Shown: positions 53,477-62,537, numbered from the stretch's first letter. The stretch is 64,000 bases of DNA from Flavicella marina (GCF_009193215.1 NZ_VYVA01000001.1:248001-312000); one strand, 5' to 3'. The notes: generated by a model not told the origin, from the letters alone. A program made the numbers and translations.

Positions 53477-54115
53477 ATGTTTAAAAAAATAACCATATCA
53501 ATTCTTCTTATAAGCAGTATTCTGTTCGCTCAAAAGCCACAGACAATTGCTTTTATTGACATGGAATATATTTTGCAAAATATACCTGATTACGAAAAAG
53601 CTCAATTAAAGTTAGACTCAAAGGCTTCTCAATGGCGTAAAAAAATTGAACGCTCAGAAAACGAAATCGAAAAGCTTAAATCTGACCTGAGCAACGAAAA
53701 AATATTATTGACTGAAGACCTTATTGTTGAGCGACAAGAAGACATAAGTATTAAAGAAAAAGAACTTTCAAAAATGCGTGCTAGTTACTTTGGCACGAAA
53801 GGTGCATACTTTGAATTGAGAAAACAATTAGTACAACCTATTCAGGATGAAGTTTTCAATGCGATTCAACAAGTAATTGCCAAGAAAAAATACGATTTTG
53901 TTTTTGATAGAACGAGCGATTTAACAATGCTTTATGGAAATCCGAAGTACGATATTAGCAAAACTATCATATCTTACCTGACGAAAAGCGAAAAAGAAAG
54001 AGAACGCGAAGAAGAAAAACTTAAAAAACAAAAAAACAAAGAAGATTTAGAACAGAGAATAGAAGCTCAGAAAAAAAGAAAAGCAGAAAAAGAAAGCAAA
54101 GTTATCCATAGATAA
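53477..54115 (+). CDS. OmpH/Skp-like periplasmic chaperone, paralogue 1
   Basis: A 212-residue protein with a Sec signal peptide (MFKKITISILLISSILFAQK). The mature part begins with the OmpH strand QTIAFIDMEYILQNIPDYEK, then a long coiled coil. The second strand region KKKYDFVFDRTSDLTMLYGN is where Skp folds back. Unlike the short paralogue next door, it ends in about 45 residues of continuous charged helix (EREREEEKLKKQKNKEDLEQ), rich in Lys, Glu and Arg. Skp trimers escort unfolded outer-membrane proteins to BamA, encoded immediately upstream. The charged tail has no counterpart in E. coli Skp (161 residues). Confidence 0.9.
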   Translation: MFKKITISILLISSILFAQKPQTIAFIDMEYILQNIPDYEKAQLKLDSKASQWRKKIERSENEIEKLKSDLSNEKILLTEDLIVERQEDISIKEKELSKMRASYFGTKGAYFELRKQLVQPIQDEVFNAIQQVIAKKKYDFVFDRTSDLTMLYGNPKYDISKTIISYLTKSEKEREREEEKLKKQKNKEDLEQRIEAQKKRKAEKESKVIHR

Positions 54116-54154
54116 AAACAACAAAAAAATAAACAACCATTAAATAGACAAGAA

Positions 54155-54655
54155 ATGAAACATTTTAAAACTTTATTAGCAGCTGTAGTTATCACCCTAG
54201 GTATGACTACCTATACTCAAGCTCAAAAAGTAGCACATATCAATTTTGAAGAAATTGTATCTAAAATGCCTGAGACACTTAAATTACAAGCTGACTTAGA
54301 AAAATTAGGAAAGACTTATGGTGAAGAAATTACCAATGCTCAAAAAGCATTAAAGGCTAAAATTGACAAATACACTGCCGAAGAAATTTCTCAAACGCAG
54401 GCTCAAAACGAAGCACGTATCAAGGAAGTTCAAACTGACCAAGGAAAAATTCAGCAATTACAACAAGTTGCACAACAAGAATTACAACAAAAAGAAAGTA
54501 CGGCTTTAGAACCAATCATAAAAAAAGCTAGAGAAACTATTTCTGCAGTTGCAAAATCTAAAGGTTTTGTTTATGTATTAGATACGAAAGCATTGATTGT
54601 TTCTGAAGGTGAAGACTTAGGTCCTGCTGTAAAAACTAAGCTAGGAATCAAATAA
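54155..54655 (+). CDS. OmpH/Skp-like periplasmic chaperone, paralogue 2
   Basis: A 166-residue protein with a Sec signal peptide (LAAVVITLGMTTYTQAQ). The mature N terminus VAHINFEEIVSKMPE and the C-terminal strand AKSKGFVYVLDTKALIVSEG frame a Gln-rich coiled coil (QQLQQVAQQELQQKESTALE). Its length equals that of E. coli Skp. It follows the longer paralogue by 39 bases, probably a tandem duplication that has diverged: the first copy kept an acidic-basic tail, this copy did not. A terminator follows. Confidence 0.93.
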   Translation: MKHFKTLLAAVVITLGMTTYTQAQKVAHINFEEIVSKMPETLKLQADLEKLGKTYGEEITNAQKALKAKIDKYTAEEISQTQAQNEARIKEVQTDQGKIQQLQQVAQQELQQKESTALEPIIKKARETISAVAKSKGFVYVLDTKALIVSEGEDLGPAVKTKLGIK

Positions 54656-54671
54656 AAAATTACTTTATTAT

Positions 54672-54712
54672 AAAAAACTCGTTATTTTAAAAAGTAACGA
54701 GTTTTTTTTTTG
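54672..54712 (+). terminator. Intrinsic terminator after the ompH pair
   Basis: Stem AAACTCGTTA / TAACGAGTTT (54675-54684, 54695-54704) with a 10-base loop and a T tract. Confidence 0.88.
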
Positions 54713-54721
54713 AATTAATAG

Positions 54722-54729
54722 TACTTTTG
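54722..54729 (+). promoter_or_regulatory. -7 element TACTTTTG for murI
   Basis: Exact consensus 31 bases before the murI ATG, directly after the terminator at 54672; no TTG at -33. Confidence 0.5.
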
Positions 54730-54760
54730 GAAAAAAAGGCAATCAAAAAACAGTAAAACT

Positions 54761-55549
54761 ATGAGCAACCATCCTATAGGTATTTTCGATTCTGGCGTAG
54801 GTGGACTATCTATATGGAAAGAAATCATACAATTACTCCCTAATGAAAATACGGTCTATTTGGCTGACAGTGCCAATGCTCCATACGGTGAAAGAACCAA
54901 AAATCAAATCATAGATCTTTGTGTTAAAAACACTGAAATTCTTCTAAAAAAAGGATGCAAATTAATCGTTGTTGCTTGTAATACTGCCACTACCAATGCG
55001 ATACAGTTTTTAAGAGCAAAATACGACGTCCCTTTTATTGGAATTGAACCAGCCATTAAACCAGCAGCTTTAAAAACAAAAACGAACAAAATAGGAATCC
55101 TAGCTACTAAGGGTACTTTGAACAGTGAGCTATTCGCTGCCACATCTGAAAAACACGTATCAGGTATTGAAGTTATTGAAACGATTGGCAAGGGATTGGT
55201 ACCGTTGATAGAAGACAATAAAATCAACAGCACTGAAATGGACTCCTTACTTAAGAAGTATATCAAACCCATGTTAGAAAATGACGTAGATTGTTTGGTT
55301 CTTGGTTGCACACATTACCCATTCTTGGTTCCTCAAATAAAAAAAATGACCGGAGATACTATAGAAATCATTGATTCTGGACTCGCGGTTGCCAAACAAA
55401 CAAAAGCTATTCTAGTAAAACACCAAATTACATCCAATAACACACAGAAAGGTGAACACATTATCTATAGCAATACAGCATTAACTACAATAAAACACCT
55501 TGTAGATGCCACTGAAAAAAACATCCAACTGGTATTAGAAAAATATTAA
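54761..55549 (+). CDS. murI: Glutamate racemase
   Basis: A 262-residue cofactor-independent racemase making D-glutamate for peptidoglycan. The two catalytic cysteines are in VVACNTATTNAIQFLR and LVLGCTHYPFLVPQI; the N-terminal IGIFDSGVGGLSIWKEI and the NAPYGERTK loop are the usual signature. The length is normal. It ends the plus-strand envelope group (uppS, bamA, two Skp-like genes, murI). It has its own -7 element after a terminator and is convergent with rho. Confidence 0.97.
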   Translation: MSNHPIGIFDSGVGGLSIWKEIIQLLPNENTVYLADSANAPYGERTKNQIIDLCVKNTEILLKKGCKLIVVACNTATTNAIQFLRAKYDVPFIGIEPAIKPAALKTKTNKIGILATKGTLNSELFAATSEKHVSGIEVIETIGKGLVPLIEDNKINSTEMDSLLKKYIKPMLENDVDCLVLGCTHYPFLVPQIKKMTGDTIEIIDSGLAVAKQTKAILVKHQITSNNTQKGEHIIYSNTALTTIKHLVDATEKNIQLVLEKY

Positions 55550-55551
55550 GC

Positions 55552-55589
55552 AAAAAAAAAGAGACTATGAATTACAGTCTCTTTTTTTT
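55552..55589. terminator. Bidirectional terminator, murI / rho
   Basis: Stem GAGACT / AGTCTC (55561-55566, 55576-55581) with a 9-base loop, A9 on the left and T8-9 on the right. Confidence 0.88.
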
Positions 55590-55604
55590 ATTTATGATGT
55601 AAAA

Positions 55605-57284
55605 TTATCCGTTCATGGAGATTAAAAACTCTTCATTACTCAACGAATATTTAACTTTATCACTGATAAACTCCATTGCTTCTATCGGATTCATATCAGC
55701 AAGGTACTTACGAAGCACCCACATACGTTGCACAGACTTCGCATCAAATAACAAATCATCACGTCTTGTACTTGATTTAATAAGATCAATTGCAGGGTAA
55801 ATTCTACGGTTAGAGATATTTCTATCCAACTGTAACTCCATATTACCCGTACCTTTAAATTCTTCAAAGATTACCTCATCCATTTTAGACCCTGTTTCTG
55901 TCAATGCCGTGGCAATGATAGATAGAGACCCTCCTTTTTCTATATTTCTTGCAGCACCAAAGAAACGCTTTGGTTTATGCAAAGCATTCGCATCAATACC
56001 TCCAGAAAGAATTTTTCCAGATGCAGGTGCAACTGTATTATAAGCCCTTGCCAAACGTGTAATTGAATCTAATAAGATTACCACATCATGTCCACATTCT
56101 ACCAATCTTTTCGCTTTCTCTAAAACAATATTTGCAACACGCACATGTTTTTCTGCAGGCTCATCAAAAGTAGAAGCTACGACTTCACCTTTCACACTTC
56201 GTTGCATATCGGTTACCTCTTCTGGTCTTTCATCAATCAACAATACAATTTGATAAACTTCTGGATGATTCTCAGCTATCGCCTTAGCGATATCTTTTAA
56301 CAACATTGTTTTACCAGTCTTAGGCTGCGCTACAATCATTCCTCTTTGCCCCTTTCCAATCGGCGCAAATAAATCCATAATTCTTGTCGATAAGGTATTC
56401 TTCCTGTCTACCAAGTTAAATTTTTCATCAGGAAACAATGGTGTCAAGTGCTCAAAAGACACTCTATCTCTTACAACATTTGGTGGCAAACCATTGATTT
56501 TTGATACACGAATTAACGGGAAGTATTTCTCACCTTCTTTCGGAGGACGCACATTCCCTAAAACAGTATCTCCTGTTTTCAATCCAAACAATTTAATTTG
56601 AGACTGGCTCACATAAATATCATCAGGTGAAGACAAATAGTTATAATCAGAAGAACGCAAGAATCCATAACCATCAGGCATCATCTCTAACACACCTTCA
56701 CTCTCAATAATACCATCAAATTCGTAATCAGGATCTCTAAATTTTGTATTGCTTTTATTGTGATTTTTCTCTTTGTTTTGTTGATTCTTGTGCTGAGGGT
56801 GTTTTTTCTGATTTTGATTTTGATTGTTATGAGGATGTCTTTGCTTACCCTCATTATTTTTTTGTTGATTCTGATGTTGTGGTTGTTTCGGCTTATCTTC
56901 CTCTTTAACATCCGATTTTTTCTCAACTTCTTTGGTGTTTTTTTCTTGCACAGGCTTATTTTCCACTCTCTTTCTTGGAGTACGTTTCTCTTGCTTAACC
57001 TCGGCAACTTCTTGCTTTGGAGCAACTTCTTTTGTAGTAGCTTCGACTTTCTTGTCTTCAGCTTTTAGAGTAAGTTTCTCTACCCTTGTTCTTTTTCTTG
57101 GCTGACGTGGTTTCTCTTTTGCCGTTTCAGCAATTTCATTTGCTCCAGCAGCAGCTTGTGCATCTAAAATCTGATAAACCAAATCTAATTTTTTAAGTTG
57201 GCTCGTCTTTTTCAAACCGATTTCTTTAGCAATTGCCTGTAACTCAACAAGAGTCTTGCTCTTGAGTTGCGAAATTTCAAACAT
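55605..57284 (-). CDS. rho: Transcription termination factor Rho with a large disordered insertion
   Basis: A 559-residue hexameric RNA-dependent ATPase, about 140 residues longer than E. coli Rho. The N-terminal helical part (residues 1-45, [20 protein letters not shown]) is followed by an insertion of about 140 residues (46-185) built almost only of Lys, Glu, Gln, Asn, His, Pro and Arg, then the cold-shock RNA-binding domain (about 190-265), and the ATPase core with Walker A PKTGKT (321-326), [11 protein letters not shown] and [12 protein letters not shown]. The Q-loop, R-loop and Arg finger segments appear intact. It has a leader of about 130 bases. Confidence 0.97.
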   Translation of the reverse strand: MFEISQLKSKTLVELQAIAKEIGLKKTSQLKKLDLVYQILDAQAAAGANEIAETAKEKPRQPRKRTRVEKLTLKAEDKKVEATTKEVAPKQEVAEVKQEKRTPRKRVENKPVQEKNTKEVEKKSDVKEEDKPKQPQHQNQQKNNEGKQRHPHNNQNQNQKKHPQHKNQQNKEKNHNKSNTKFRDPDYEFDGIIESEGVLEMMPDGYGFLRSSDYNYLSSPDDIYVSQSQIKLFGLKTGDTVLGNVRPPKEGEKYFPLIRVSKINGLPPNVVRDRVSFEHLTPLFPDEKFNLVDRKNTLSTRIMDLFAPIGKGQRGMIVAQPKTGKTMLLKDIAKAIAENHPEVYQIVLLIDERPEEVTDMQRSVKGEVVASTFDEPAEKHVRVANIVLEKAKRLVECGHDVVILLDSITRLARAYNTVAPASGKILSGGIDANALHKPKRFFGAARNIEKGGSLSIIATALTETGSKMDEVIFEEFKGTGNMELQLDRNISNRRIYPAIDLIKSSTRRDDLLFDAKSVQRMWVLRKYLADMNPIEAMEFISDKVKYSLSNEEFLISMNG

Positions 57285-57417
57285 GTTTATGTGTTGTATT
57301 TAGTAGTTGCTTCTTTTGTAATTATATGATACGAAGCGAATGTTTTTTTTGTGAATACTATGCAGAAGAAAGTTTTATTGAGTACAAATCTTTGACCCTC
57401 TACAGTGAAATGAGTAA

Positions 57418-57425
57418 CAAATATA
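57418..57425 (-). promoter_or_regulatory. -7 element TATATTTG for rho
   Basis: Exact consensus on the minus strand; no TTG at the -33 position. Confidence 0.45.
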
Positions 57426-57554
57426 TAATAATAATTTTAATTTCTAATCTTCACCATAAAAAAAGCTTCATAGATTAAATTTTAGATGCAAAAACCTCAT
57501 TCACAACAAACTAAACCAGTACTCAAAATTATAGCAACATAATTCACCTAAAAA

Positions 57555-57585
57555 TTGAATTATTAATGAATAAAACATATTTTTG
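57555..57585 (+). promoter_or_regulatory. Canonical promoter of the DUF4293 gene
   Basis: TTG (57555-57557), 20-base spacer, TATTTTTG (57578-57585), 26 bases before the ATG. Confidence 0.72.
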
Positions 57586-57611
57586 CTTCACATTATTGTA
57601 CACAAATTAGA

Positions 57612-58046
57612 ATGATACAACGTTTACAATCTATCTACCTATTATTAGCCGCATTGGTTTCTGGTGTATTGGTCTTTTTCATTTCTTTCTGGATGAATCC
57701 AAACCAAGAAGCTACTAATATATTAGGATTATTGAGCGATGAACGTTTTTTAATAAAATCTATCGGAATAGGTTTTTTCGTATCAAGTGCATTGTCTTTT
57801 ATTTCTATCTTTTCATTTAAAAATAGAAAAAATCAATTTGTACTAGGGCGATTGAATATTCTGATCAACTTCTATTTATTAGGAGTATTGATAGTTGAGT
57901 CTCTAAATTTACCTGGAGAAACTTTAGTTTCAGAGAAAGGTATTGGGATTTTCTTACCTATAATCGTTATTGTTTTTCTTGCCATGGCAAACAAAGCAAT
58001 TAAGAAGGATGAAGATCTTGTAAAATCTGTAGATCGATTACGATAA
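57612..58046 (+). CDS. DUF4293 family membrane protein
   Basis: A 144-residue integral membrane protein, function unknown. Four helices: residues about 5-29 (LQSIYLLLAALVSGVLVFFI), 50-70, 82-102 and 112-130. The N-terminal MIQRLQSIYLLLA and the C-terminal EDLVKSVDRLR are the family signature, restricted to Bacteroidota in my recollection. It often lies beside rho. It is a single-gene unit with its own promoter and terminator. Confidence 0.88.
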   Translation: MIQRLQSIYLLLAALVSGVLVFFISFWMNPNQEATNILGLLSDERFLIKSIGIGFFVSSALSFISIFSFKNRKNQFVLGRLNILINFYLLGVLIVESLNLPGETLVSEKGIGIFLPIIVIVFLAMANKAIKKDEDLVKSVDRLR

Positions 58047-58073
58047 CCCTAACATCTTAGTTTATTTATGCGG

Positions 58074-58108
58074 AAAAAACCCGAAGTGAAAGCTTCGGGT
58101 TATTTTTT
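58074..58108 (+). terminator. Intrinsic terminator of the DUF4293 gene
   Basis: Stem AACCCGAAG / CTTCGGGTT (58078-58086, 58093-58101) with a 6-base loop, then ATTTTTT. Confidence 0.9.
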
Positions 58109-58204
58109 CTCATACACTCCAAACTAACCTTCTCATATTGAACACTTCTATTTAAAATCTTATCCCTATTTTTAGGGAGTTGAAAATTTCGCTTTTAAAT
58201 AGGA

Positions 58205-58235
58205 TTGCGTACTTGTTACTAACCATATAAATTTG
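58205..58235 (+). promoter_or_regulatory. Canonical promoter of the response regulator gene
   Basis: TTG (58205-58207), 20-base spacer, TAAATTTG (58228-58235), ending 10 bases before the ATG at 58246. Confidence 0.72.
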
Positions 58236-58245
58236 TCAGTATCTG

Positions 58246-58911
58246 ATGGAGAATAATAAAAAGATTAAAGTTCACATAGCCGATGACCATCAAATATTAA
58301 TTGATGGTATCGTTGCTGTATTGAAAAACGAAGAAAATATTGATGTTGCAGGACATTCATTAAACGGCCGACTAGTAATAGATTGGTTAAATGAAAACAA
58401 AGCAGATGTTTTGGTCTTAGACATTAATATGCCAGAAGTAGATGGATTGGAAGTCCTACGTTATTTGAAAAAAAACAAACTAGAATTACCAACCATAATT
58501 TTATCAAGTTACGATGATGTAAAATTGGTAAAAGAAGTCCTAAAAATGGGCGCAGATGGTTTTCTTGCAAAAAAATGTGCAGGAGAAAACATTGTAGAAG
58601 CTATCAACTCTGTGTACAATGGAGACCAATACTTCAGTAATGAAGTTCAAAAAGATTTGGTTGCCGCAGCAGTTGGAAAAACAATAAGAAAAAAAGTACA
58701 TCAAGATGGTGTATTTTCAAGTTCATTGACCGATCGAGAATTAGAAGTCTTACAATTAATTAGTATCGAAATGAGTACTAAAGAAATTGCCGAAAGACTC
58801 AACATCAGTACGAGTACTGTTGACACTTACAGAAAAAATTTGTTACAAAAAACGAAAGCAAAAAACTCTGTAGGTTTAGCGATGTACGCTGTACGAAATA
58901 AATTATTATAA
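58246..58911 (+). CDS. NarL/LuxR-family response regulator
   Basis: A 221-residue two-domain regulator. The receiver domain (about residues 8-125) has the acidic pair in IADDHQILIDG, the phosphoacceptor Asp59 in LVLDINMPEVDG, the switch Ser-Ser in IILSSYDDVKL, and the Lys in GFLAKKCAGEN. A linker leads to the LuxR-type helix-turn-helix (about 155-215): LTDRELEVLQLISIEMSTKE and IAERLNISTSTVDTYRKNLL. It lies 116 bases upstream of a lipoprotein gene and 0.8 kb upstream of a NarX-type kinase that lacks other neighbours, so they are presumed partners. Confidence 0.95.
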   Translation: MENNKKIKVHIADDHQILIDGIVAVLKNEENIDVAGHSLNGRLVIDWLNENKADVLVLDINMPEVDGLEVLRYLKKNKLELPTIILSSYDDVKLVKEVLKMGADGFLAKKCAGENIVEAINSVYNGDQYFSNEVQKDLVAAAVGKTIRKKVHQDGVFSSSLTDRELEVLQLISIEMSTKEIAERLNISTSTVDTYRKNLLQKTKAKNSVGLAMYAVRNKLL

Positions 58912-58942
58912 AAATCAAATCCTACCCCTGATTGATTTTTAT

Positions 58943-58975
58943 TGCCTTAGTCCTTATGGGCTAAGGCATTATTTT
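58943..58975 (+). terminator. Terminator or attenuator between response regulator and lipoprotein genes
   Basis: Stem TGCCTTAG / CTAAGGCA (58943-58950, 58961-58968) with a 10-base loop, followed by TTATTTT. The imperfect T tract suggests partial termination inside the locus. Confidence 0.65.
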
Positions 58976-59027
58976 ATAACAACAAATAATACATTAACGA
59001 TTTAATAACCCAAACTCTTTTACCCAA

Positions 59028-59699
59028 ATGAAAAATTTATACAAAAGTCTTGCATTCGCTGCAGTACTAATCGGATTCACATCTTGTTCAGAAGAAACTA
59101 CTATTACTGAAGAATTATCACAAGAAGCACCCTTAAAATCTTACTCTTTATCTAAATCAGATGATGGAAGTATTGTTTTAGAACATACCCTATCTTCTGG
59201 GAATACATCAACAGTTTTAAGTGGTGACAGTGGAAACGAAATCATTATCAATGAAGGTAACGGAAACGGTGGAGTTCAAAGCACGGTTCTACCTTTGATC
59301 AACAACGAATTAAAAGTAGACTTCGTAAGTAACCATGAGGTTAAAATTCCAGGAATTAGCATTTTAGACGATGTAACTTCTACTTCGGCGAGTTCAAAAA
59401 CGATCAAATTGGTAAAAAACTATAAGATTACTTTATTAGAAGATGGTTCGTACCAATTAGATTTCAAATTACAAAATAACTACGTAGCTTCATTTGGTTT
59501 TAATGAAGAATTAAACAGACATGAAATTTACCTAGATCCAGGAGTTTCAGAAGGAAAAAACAAGTATTCAAAAAATTATCTTAAATTCGACGGTGAAAAA
59601 TTAAATATTGTGTTTATGCGTAACATCAGTACAACTACGTTAAGTGCAAGATCTAGTCATAAATACAAAGTTGATCCTCCAGAATTTGAAATACAATAA
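59028..59699 (+). CDS. Lipoprotein of unknown function in a two-component locus
   Basis: A 223-residue protein with a lipoprotein signal (MKNLYKSLAFAAVLIGFTSC, lipobox FTSC, Cys20). The mature protein is acidic at first (SEETTITEELSQEAPL) and then beta-rich, with a glycine-asparagine loop (NEGNGNGGVQ) and strands such as KNYKITLLEDGSYQLDFKLQ. I recognise no family. Its position, 22 bases upstream of a sensor kinase gene that itself has a signal peptide and periplasmic TPR-like region, suggests a role as an extracytoplasmic accessory or ligand-binding partner. That is inference from order only. Confidence 0.72.
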   Translation: MKNLYKSLAFAAVLIGFTSCSEETTITEELSQEAPLKSYSLSKSDDGSIVLEHTLSSGNTSTVLSGDSGNEIIINEGNGNGGVQSTVLPLINNELKVDFVSNHEVKIPGISILDDVTSTSASSKTIKLVKNYKITLLEDGSYQLDFKLQNNYVASFGFNEELNRHEIYLDPGVSEGKNKYSKNYLKFDGEKLNIVFMRNISTTTLSARSSHKYKVDPPEFEIQ

Positions 59700-59721
59700 T
59701 AAATGGTTTTGAATATCATCA

Positions 59722-61518
59722 ATGAACTATAAAACATTTTTTATATTTTTTATAGTTTGTTCTTCACAACTATACTCATACAACCCTTCAGCCATTAAGT
59801 CTAAAAACTTAATGGCTTTTGTCGTTTCCGAAGAGAAGAATCAACAAACAGATAAAAACCTTGACAACCTCATTAAGAAGGCTGAGAACTTACATACCCA
59901 AAATCAAACGGAAGAAGCACTAAAACTGTATTTACAAATTTTAGAAAAAGCAAAGATCAAAAAGAATTTCAAGGTATTAATAACTTGTAACCAACATATC
60001 TCAGAAATTTTCTCAAAAATAAAAAACTACGAGAAAGCCCTTATTTATTCGCACAACATGAATAAATATTCAAAATTAATCCAAGATTCTATTAATATAA
60101 TTCAAGCAAATCTTGATATCAGCACTATTCATTATAAATTATTTGCTGTAGACAAAATCATTAATAGGAAAAATCTTGATAGTCTCATCTATTACAATAA
60201 TTTAGTTGGAACTTTATTAACAAATAAAAATAAATTCAAAAAACAACATGCTGTATATTATAGTTCTGTATCCTTGACTTTTTTAATTCAAAAAAATTAC
60301 GATAGCGCCCAATATTTTATTCGGAAAGCTTTAAAAATCAACAAAGAAATACACGATACCATAGGTCAAATAATTAATTTAAATACGCTTGCAGGTAACA
60401 ATCTTAAATTAAAAAAGTACGATCGTTCTAAAAAACAATACGAAAAAGCACTACTTCTCTTAAAGAACAATAACTCAGAAAGAAAAAGTAGTTTACAGAG
60501 GATGATTCATTCTAATCTTGCTTGGGCGTATTACAAAACAGAAAACTCAAAAGCATACGAATACCTTTATAGAGCCAACAAAATTTCTGACAGTTTAAGA
60601 AGCGCAGAATTCGACGCTATTATTACAGAAATTGAGGCTAAGCACAATGTGGATATCATCAAGCAAAATGCTGCAAAAAAACAACTCATTGAAATTCAAG
60701 AAAAGAAACGATTTATCTATATCGCAATTGCATTAGGAGTATGCCTTTTGATCATGATACTTACCTTTTGGATCTATTCAAAAAATGCCAAACTTCGAGA
60801 TGAGAATAAAGATTTATTACTTGTCAAAACAGAATTGATGAAGGAAAAAGAGATTGAGCACTTAGAATCGGAAGCGAGAATAAAAATACTAAACGCAACC
60901 TTAGATGGTAAAGAAGCAGAACGAAAACAAATCGCAGAAACCTTGCACGATAGTGTAAGCGCCTTGTTATCTGCTGCAAATTTACACTTGCAAGCAAGCA
61001 AAAGCAAACTAAAAGGAGAACCACCGATTGAAATAGAAAAAACCCAAAACATCATTGACGAAGCATCTGGTAAAATCAGAAACCTTTCTCATGAATTAAT
61101 TTCATCCGTACTATTGAAATTTGGCTTGAGCTATGCCATTCAAGATTTTTGTGAAAAATACTCCAATACCCAATTAGAAATTAGTTGCTCTGTAGAAAAC
61201 CTACAACGTTACGATGAGAGTTTTGAAATAAAAATCAACAATATTATTGAAGAACTCGTAAACAACTTAATCAAACATAGTGAAGCTAATGAAGGTAATG
61301 TTTCTGTTATGGAATATAGCAAAAACCTCTATGTAGAAATTGAAGACAATGGAAAAGGATTTGATACCTCTAAAAAAATAGAATCTTCAGGTATCGGAAT
61401 TCATCAAATTGAAGCCAGAATTAAAATGATGCAAGGAGAATTCAACATTTATTCTGAAATAAACCAGGGTACTAAAATAGAATTTAAAGTCCCAATAACC
61501 TACAAGACAACCAGTTAA
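59722..61518 (+). CDS. TPR-containing sensor histidine kinase (NarX/LiaS type)
   Basis: A 598-residue inner-membrane kinase. Signal-like N terminus (MNYKTFFIFFIVCSSQLYSY), then a periplasmic tetratricopeptide region (residues about 45-320: NLIKKAENLHTQNQTEEALK, NYEKALIYSHNMNKYSKL, KYDRSKKQYEKALLLL). One membrane helix (about 330-352, FIYIAIALGVCLLIMILTFW), a coiled coil, then HisKA_3 with His409 in KQIAETLHDSVSALLSA, and a HATPase with the N box EELVNNLIKHSEANEG, IEDNGKGFDTS and SSGIGIHQIEARIKMMQG. It is the presumed partner of the response regulator at 58246. The TPR sensor type is widespread in Bacteroidota. Confidence 0.93.
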   Translation: MNYKTFFIFFIVCSSQLYSYNPSAIKSKNLMAFVVSEEKNQQTDKNLDNLIKKAENLHTQNQTEEALKLYLQILEKAKIKKNFKVLITCNQHISEIFSKIKNYEKALIYSHNMNKYSKLIQDSINIIQANLDISTIHYKLFAVDKIINRKNLDSLIYYNNLVGTLLTNKNKFKKQHAVYYSSVSLTFLIQKNYDSAQYFIRKALKINKEIHDTIGQIINLNTLAGNNLKLKKYDRSKKQYEKALLLLKNNNSERKSSLQRMIHSNLAWAYYKTENSKAYEYLYRANKISDSLRSAEFDAIITEIEAKHNVDIIKQNAAKKQLIEIQEKKRFIYIAIALGVCLLIMILTFWIYSKNAKLRDENKDLLLVKTELMKEKEIEHLESEARIKILNATLDGKEAERKQIAETLHDSVSALLSAANLHLQASKSKLKGEPPIEIEKTQNIIDEASGKIRNLSHELISSVLLKFGLSYAIQDFCEKYSNTQLEISCSVENLQRYDESFEIKINNIIEELVNNLIKHSEANEGNVSVMEYSKNLYVEIEDNGKGFDTSKKIESSGIGIHQIEARIKMMQGEFNIYSEINQGTKIEFKVPITYKTTS

Positions 61519-61630
61519 AACAATTATTTTTTTTATTCATTTTTTTTGTAACATTTACACACAAATCAACGTATATGTATAAGCGTACTAAAAAGAGCCA
61601 CATTCTTTTTTTACTCAACACTACAAATAT

Positions 61631-62494
61631 ATGAGACAACTTAAAATTACCAAGCAGGTAACCAACAGGGAAACTGCATCGTTAGACAAGTATTTACAAG
61701 AAATCGGAAAAGTAGATTTGATTACTGCAGATATGGAGGTTGAATTAGCCCAACGTATCAAAGCAGGAGATCAAGTAGCATTAGAAAAATTGACAAAAGC
61801 AAACTTGCGTTTTGTTGTTTCTGTTGCAAAACAATACCAAAATCAAGGGTTGACATTACCCGATTTGATCAACGAAGGTAACTTAGGTTTGATTAAGGCT
61901 GCAAAACGTTTCGATGAAACTCGTGGATTTAAATTTATCTCGTACGCTGTTTGGTGGATTCGTCAATCAATTTTACAAGCTTTAGCTGAACAATCACGTA
62001 TTGTTAGATTGCCATTGAATAAAATTGGTTCTATCAACAAAATCAACAAAATGTACGCTTTCTTAGAGCAAGAAAACGAACGTCCGCCTTCTGCAGAAGA
62101 GATTGCTAAGAAATTAGACATGACTGTAAATGACGTTAAAGAGTCTATGAAAAATTCTGGACGTCACGTCTCTATGGATGCTCCTTTAATTGAAGGTGAA
62201 GATTCTAATTTATATGATGTCTTAAACTCTGGTGAATCACCAAATCCAGACAAAACATTATTACACGAATCTTTACGTGTAGAAATTGAAAGAGCCTTAG
62301 AAACATTAACTCCTAGAGAAGCTGATGTGGTAAAATTATATTTTGGACTGGGAGAGCACCAACCAATGACCTTAGAAGAAATCGGAGAAACATTTGACTT
62401 GACAAGAGAACGTGTTCGTCAAATTAAAGAAAAAGCAATTAGAAGATTGAAACACACATCTCGATCAAAAATATTGATGACTTATCTTGGATAA
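61631..62494 (+). CDS. rpoD: Primary sigma factor (RpoD/SigA, Bacteroidota type)
   Basis: A 287-residue sigma factor lacking the long region 1.1 and non-conserved region of E. coli sigma70. Regions in order: 1.2 ([20 protein letters not shown]), 2 ([58 protein letters not shown]), 3 ([20 protein letters not shown]), 4 ([17 protein letters not shown], then [20 protein letters not shown]). The family reads the -33/-7 TTG/TAnnTTTG elements listed in this window. It has a 112-base upstream region with no clear TAnnTTTG and a terminator after it. Confidence 0.98.
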   Translation: MRQLKITKQVTNRETASLDKYLQEIGKVDLITADMEVELAQRIKAGDQVALEKLTKANLRFVVSVAKQYQNQGLTLPDLINEGNLGLIKAAKRFDETRGFKFISYAVWWIRQSILQALAEQSRIVRLPLNKIGSINKINKMYAFLEQENERPPSAEEIAKKLDMTVNDVKESMKNSGRHVSMDAPLIEGEDSNLYDVLNSGESPNPDKTLLHESLRVEIERALETLTPREADVVKLYFGLGEHQPMTLEEIGETFDLTRERVRQIKEKAIRRLKHTSRSKILMTYLG

Positions 62495-62505
62495 GTTCAC
62501 TTTAT

Positions 62506-62537
62506 AAACTCTCAATACCTTATTGAGAGTTTTTTTT
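62506..62537 (+). terminator. Intrinsic terminator of rpoD
   Basis: Perfect 12-bp stem AAACTCTCAATA / TATTGAGAGTTT (62506-62517, 62521-62532) with a 3-base loop and T tract. Confidence 0.92.

Larger units (their letters stand above)
57285..57611. other. Divergent intergenic region, rho / DUF4293 gene
   Basis: 327 bases without a gene. It holds the rho -7 element (57418-57425, minus) and the canonical promoter of the DUF4293 gene (57555-57585, plus). The rho leader would be about 130 bases and untranslated, which is long for this window and could carry feedback control by Rho; no strong hairpin is visible. Confidence 0.5.

Noticed and set aside
54904-55311. Open frame of 135 codons on the minus strand inside murI
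   Set aside because: It lies antisense to the racemase gene with its complete motifs, and has no promoter, signal or recognisable domain.
56687-57068. Open frames on both strands over the Rho insertion
   Set aside because: The low-complexity K/Q/N coding stretch leaves other frames free of stops; the peptides are pure low complexity.
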